A stretch of DNA of 59,268 bases from Candidatus Omnitrophota bacterium (GTDB lineage Bacteria; Omnitrophota; Gorgyraeia; Gygaellales; Profunditerraquicolaceae): positions 1-59,268 of the forward strand of contig JAQTQG010000007.1 in the NCBI GenBank assembly GCA_028712375.1. Reading direction: 5' to 3'. Of the stretch, positions 55,629 through 59,268 are shown piece after piece. Numbering within the stretch: position 1 is the stretch's first letter; each line of letters starts with the position of its first letter. The notes under the pieces were generated by a model, which was not told where the DNA came from, searched no databases, and was given only the letters and a program-made list of their open reading frames with translations. The translations under genes were made by a program, and so were the position numbers.

Positions 55629-58537
55629 TTCTTGAACTTTTTTCCCGAGCCGCAGGGACAGGGCTCATTACGGCCGACTTTAGGCGAATGCGGCTGCGCA
55701 ACGGGGCCGGTTGTGCGGCCGGGCACAATTTGCCCCTGCGGTGGAATACTTTCCTGCGCGGCGGAATCCGGAAACTGCGCCAGTTCCGGATGGTTCAATT
55801 CTTTAGGCAAAGAACTAAAAACCCCCTGGAACTTATCCGGTTTAACCGATTCTAATTTAAAAATAGTCTGCACCGCATCCTCTTCAATAGCGCTAATCAT
55901 CTGACTGAACATTCCGAAAGCCTCGCGTTTATATTCAATCAAAGGGTCTCTTTGCCCGTAAGCCCGCAAGCCGATCCCCTCGCGTAAACTATCCATAGCA
56001 TAAAGATGGTCCTTCCATTTGCTATCGATAATCTGCAGAAAAACCATCCGCTCCAGATTACGCAGCAATTCCTGGCCGATCACTTTCTCTTTATTCTCAT
56101 AAGCTGACAACAACTCCTGGATTAATTTTTCCTTAATTGCCTCAGCGGATTGATTACTAAATATTTGCGCATCTAACTGCAATCCAAAATTTAAATCCAT
56201 AAAACTAATTAACCCGGCACTATCCAATTCAGAAGAATCAACAGGCTGATAAATCTTTAAATAGTCATCCGCTAATTTCGAAATGATTTCAACAATGTTC
56301 TCCCGCAAAGAAAACCCCTCCAGGATCTGGCGGCGCTGGCCATAAATAATTTCCCTCTGCTTATTCATTACATTATCATACTCTAGAAGCTGTTTGCGGA
56401 TTTCAAAGTTATGCTGCTCTACTCTGCGCTGGGCGATTTCAATTGAACCGCTTACCCAGGGATGCTCAATCACCTGCCCCTCCTCCAGGCCCAGTTTTTC
56501 CATTAACCCGATAATCCTGTCGGACCCGAACAGGCGCATCAGGTCATCTTTTAAAGACACATAAAAACGCGAACTTCCCGGGTCCCCCTGGCGGCCGCAA
56601 CGGCCGCGCAGCTGATTATCAATCCTGCGAGCCTCATGCCGCTCAGTGCCTAAAACATGCAAGCCGCCTAAGCCCACTACTTTATCATGCTCAATAGCCG
56701 CCATAGATTTATAATGCTCAAGGATTTTTTTGTATTCAACAGCATAATCCGGATCTCCTGAATCCAATTTCTGCTTAGCCACATTTTTCGCTACAAACTC
56801 CGGATTACCGCCTAAAAGTATATCTGTACCGCGGCCGGCCATATTTGTGGCAATCGTCACACCCTTATAGCTGCCAGCCTGGGCGATAATCTGGGCTTCC
56901 ATTTCATGGTATTTGGCATTTAACACCTGATGTTTAATCCCCCGGCGCTTTAACATCTCGGAAAGTTTTTCAGATTTATCAATCGTGATCGTACCCACCA
57001 ATACCGGTTTACCCAGGTTACTTAACTCCACAATCTCCTCGACCACCGCGGCAAACTTTTCTTCTTCCGTTTTATAAATACGATCCGGATAATTCTTGCG
57101 CACCAAAGGCTGATTAGTCGGCAACACTACAACATCCAGCTGATATATACTCTTAAATTCATTGGCTTCCGTAAAAGCCGTACCCGTCATTCCGGACAGC
57201 TTCTCATACATCCGGAAATAATTCTGAAAAGTAATCGTGGCTAAAGTCTGATTTTCCCGCTCAATTTTTAATCCCTCTTTAGACTCTACCGCCTGATGTA
57301 AGCCATCGGACCAGCGCCTGCCTGGCATGAGACGCCCGGTAAATTCATCAACAATAATTACCTCTCCATCCTTAATTACATAATCCACGTCGCGCTGGAA
57401 AAATTCTTTAGCCCGTAAAGCTTGAATGGTATGATGGCGGTATTCAATAGTCTCCAAAGCGTGCAGAGTATCTACTCCCCAAAGCTTGGAAGCCTTCAGC
57501 TCCCCGGCTTCGGTAAGCGCAACGGTTTGCGCTTTCTCATCGGCCACATAGTCGAAACCTTTCCCTAGATCTATACCCTTATATTTTGCGTCAATCTCAT
57601 CGCGCTCCGTAACTCTCCGGCCGTCTAATTGTTCAACTATTTTTTTAGCGGTGTAATATTTTTCGGTTGATTCTTCCGCCGGGCCGGAAATAATTAAAGG
57701 TGTGCGCGCTTCATCGATCAGAATAGAATCCACTTCATCTACGATCGCATAATAAAACGGCCGCTGCACCAAATCATGCGTGGAATATTTCATATTGTCG
57801 CGCAAATAATCAAACCCGAATTCATTATTCGTTCCGTAAGTAATATCGCAGGCATAAGCAAGTTTTCTTTCGGCATCCGACATGTCATGCTGGATAGTCC
57901 CTACCGATAAACCCAAAAATTCATAGATCGGCCCCATCCACTCGCGGTCGCGGCGGGCCAGGTAATCGTTAACTGTTACCACATGCACGCCTTTACCCAA
58001 CAAAGCATTCAGATAAGCCGATAGCGTGGCAACCAGGGTCTTTCCTTCTCCGGTAGACATCTCCGCAATCCGGCCTTCGTGCAAAATAATCCCCCCGATA
58101 ATCTGCACATCAAAATGCCGCAGGCCGATTGTCCGGCGGGACGCCTCTCTAACTACAGCAAAAGCCTCCGGTAAAATATCCGCGAAAATCCGGTTACGGC
58201 TAATTTTCAGTTTTTCTTTTATTTTTTCCTTCTCTTCCGGCATAGCGACATTAAGCATCGCCTGCTGCAATTCTTCAAATTCCTGTTGAAACTGCGCAGA
58301 TTTCTTTTTTAAATGTTCTTTAAACTCTTCTGTTTTAGCGGCAAGCTGGCTGTCCGTTAAAGCGCTTATCCGGCTTTCGCAGGAATTTACCAGATTAACC
58401 AGCCGGGCCACCTCCGCCATTTTATTCATTGAAGGGCTGGGCATATCGGCATGTAAAGTAATCTTTAATTCCGGAAATTTCTTCGCAATCAAACTTTGCT
58501 TATTTTTAAGAATGAGTTTCTTGATTAATCCTAGCAT
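55613..58537 (-). CDS. secA: Protein translocase subunit SecA
   Basis: [43 protein letters not shown]-terminal [17 protein letters not shown]. Confidence 0.98.
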   Translation of the reverse strand: MLGLIKKLILKNKQSLIAKKFPELKITLHADMPSPSMNKMAEVARLVNLVNSCESRISALTDSQLAAKTEEFKEHLKKKSAQFQQEFEELQQAMLNVAMPEEKEKIKEKLKISRNRIFADILPEAFAVVREASRRTIGLRHFDVQIIGGIILHEGRIAEMSTGEGKTLVATLSAYLNALLGKGVHVVTVNDYLARRDREWMGPIYEFLGLSVGTIQHDMSDAERKLAYACDITYGTNNEFGFDYLRDNMKYSTHDLVQRPFYYAIVDEVDSILIDEARTPLIISGPAEESTEKYYTAKKIVEQLDGRRVTERDEIDAKYKGIDLGKGFDYVADEKAQTVALTEAGELKASKLWGVDTLHALETIEYRHHTIQALRAKEFFQRDVDYVIKDGEVIIVDEFTGRLMPGRRWSDGLHQAVESKEGLKIERENQTLATITFQNYFRMYEKLSGMTGTAFTEANEFKSIYQLDVVVLPTNQPLVRKNYPDRIYKTEEEKFAAVVEEIVELSNLGKPVLVGTITIDKSEKLSEMLKRRGIKHQVLNAKYHEMEAQIIAQAGSYKGVTIATNMAGRGTDILLGGNPEFVAKNVAKQKLDSGDPDYAVEYKKILEHYKSMAAIEHDKVVGLGGLHVLGTERHEARRIDNQLRGRCGRQGDPGSSRFYVSLKDDLMRLFGSDRIIGLMEKLGLEEGQVIEHPWVSGSIEIAQRRVEQHNFEIRKQLLEYDNVMNKQREIIYGQRRQILEGFSLRENIVEIISKLADDYLKIYQPVDSSELDSAGLISFMDLNFGLQLDAQIFSNQSAEAIKEKLIQELLSAYENKEKVIGQELLRNLERMVFLQIIDSKWKDHLYAMDSLREGIGLRAYGQRDPLIEYKREAFGMFSQMISAIEEDAVQTIFKLESVKPDKFQGVFSSLPKELNHPELAQFPDSAAQESIPPQGQIVPGRTTGPVAQPHSPKVGRNEPCPCGSGKKFKKCCGE

Positions 58538-58554
58538 TTCTCTCCTAAATTCTA

Positions 58555-58591
58555 AAAAATCCCGGGGGCGCTTCTTAAGATAAGCGTCCCC
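58555..58591 (-). terminator. Intrinsic terminator between prfB and secA
   Basis: GGGGACGCTT-ATCTTAAG-AAGCGCCCC followed by CGGGATTTTTT. Confidence 0.75.
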
Positions 58592-58596
58592 ATGTT

Positions 58597-59265
58597 TTAT
58601 TTATTAGCACTAAACTTTAAATACGCCTCAATAAATTCATCCAAACCGCCGTCTAAGATCTTTTGACTGTCTCCGGTTTCAAAATCCGTGCGGTGATCTT
58701 TTACTAAATTATAAGGATGCAAGACATAAGAACGAATCTGGCTGCCCCACTCAATTTTCTTCTTATCCGCATCATGTTGCTTTATTTCTTCAGCTTTTTT
58801 GGCCTGCTCTGCTTCATAAATACGCGCTTTCAATATCTTTAAAGCCGTTTGCTTATTCTGAAACTGCGAGCGCTCATTCTGGCATTGCGCAACAATGCCG
58901 CTGGGCAAATGGGTAATCCTCACCGCCGAATCCGTGGTGTTAACGCTTTGTCCGCCGGCGCCCTTGGCCCGGAAAACATCCACACGTAAATCACTTTCTT
59001 CAATCTTTATATCCAGTTCTTCTTCTATCTCCGGAATGACATCCACAGAAGCAAAAGAGGTATGCCTGCGTTTATTCGCATCAAAAGGAGAAATCCGCAC
59101 TAAGCGATGCACGCCCCGCTCTGCCTTTAAATAGCCAAATGCGTAAGGCCCCTCGATCAACAAGGTAACATTTTTAATCCCTGCTTCTTCTCCGGGGAGA
59201 ATATCAATGGTTTTAACGTTATAACCGCGGCTTTCTGCAAAACGGCTGTACATCCTTAAAAGCAT
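58597..59265 (-). CDS. prfB: Peptide chain release factor 2, 3' part (5' end outside window)
   Basis: [36 protein letters not shown]. Confidence 0.95.
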   Translation of the reverse strand: MLLRMYSRFAESRGYNVKTIDILPGEEAGIKNVTLLIEGPYAFGYLKAERGVHRLVRISPFDANKRRHTSFASVDVIPEIEEELDIKIEESDLRVDVFRAKGAGGQSVNTTDSAVRITHLPSGIVAQCQNERSQFQNKQTALKILKARIYEAEQAKKAEEIKQHDADKKKIEWGSQIRSYVLHPYNLVKDHRTDFETGDSQKILDGGLDEFIEAYLKFSANK

Positions 59266-59268
59266 CCC

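Overview
The window is a gene-dense, almost entirely minus-strand chromosomal segment of a Gram-negative, probably anaerobic or microaerophilic bacterium. LpxL-like, Lnt, TonB-receptor and SecA genes support an outer membrane and core chromosome. The overall content resembles uncultivated PVC/Omnitrophota-type genomes, but taxonomy cannot be settled from sequence reading. I found no phage, transposase, CRISPR or toxin-antitoxin module. The main blocks are: (1) housekeeping and envelope genes, including mnmA, nadA, rluD-like, uppP, csp, birA, secA, lnt, bioY and the prfB 3' part; (2) a long O2/NO-stress and redox run (about 32.5 to 23.9 kb): Rrf2 regulator, 4Fe-4S protein, HD protein, short Hcp, class II superoxide reductase, Met-rich membrane protein, an unannotated rubredoxin, Tpx, FNR-like reductase, flavodiiron protein, PPOX-like protein, glutaredoxin-like protein and TrxR, followed by Nfu-like, LarE-like, NifS-like, AIR-synthase-like and BirA; (3) an envelope/amine-metabolism-like cluster at 34.9-42.2 kb. 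The most unusual signals are non-coding. There are three families of small dispersed palindromic elements: Family A, hairpins with an internal GA/GA step and a 3-4 nt GNA/GNNA loop, with compensating stems; Family B, hairpins with a CCAAT loop, including one inserted in the loop of another; Family C, ~73 bp elements whose terminal repeat places a Shine-Dalgarno-like AAGGTG just before the next gene's ATG. There is also a recurrent promoter layout with the -10 hexamer exactly 6 nt before the ATG and no Shine-Dalgarno, suggesting leaderless mRNAs. Three small genes missed by the 60-aa ORF track (MetS-like, rubredoxin, a 26-aa basic peptide) and a 19-aa Rrf2-like mini-ORF were read directly from the sequence.
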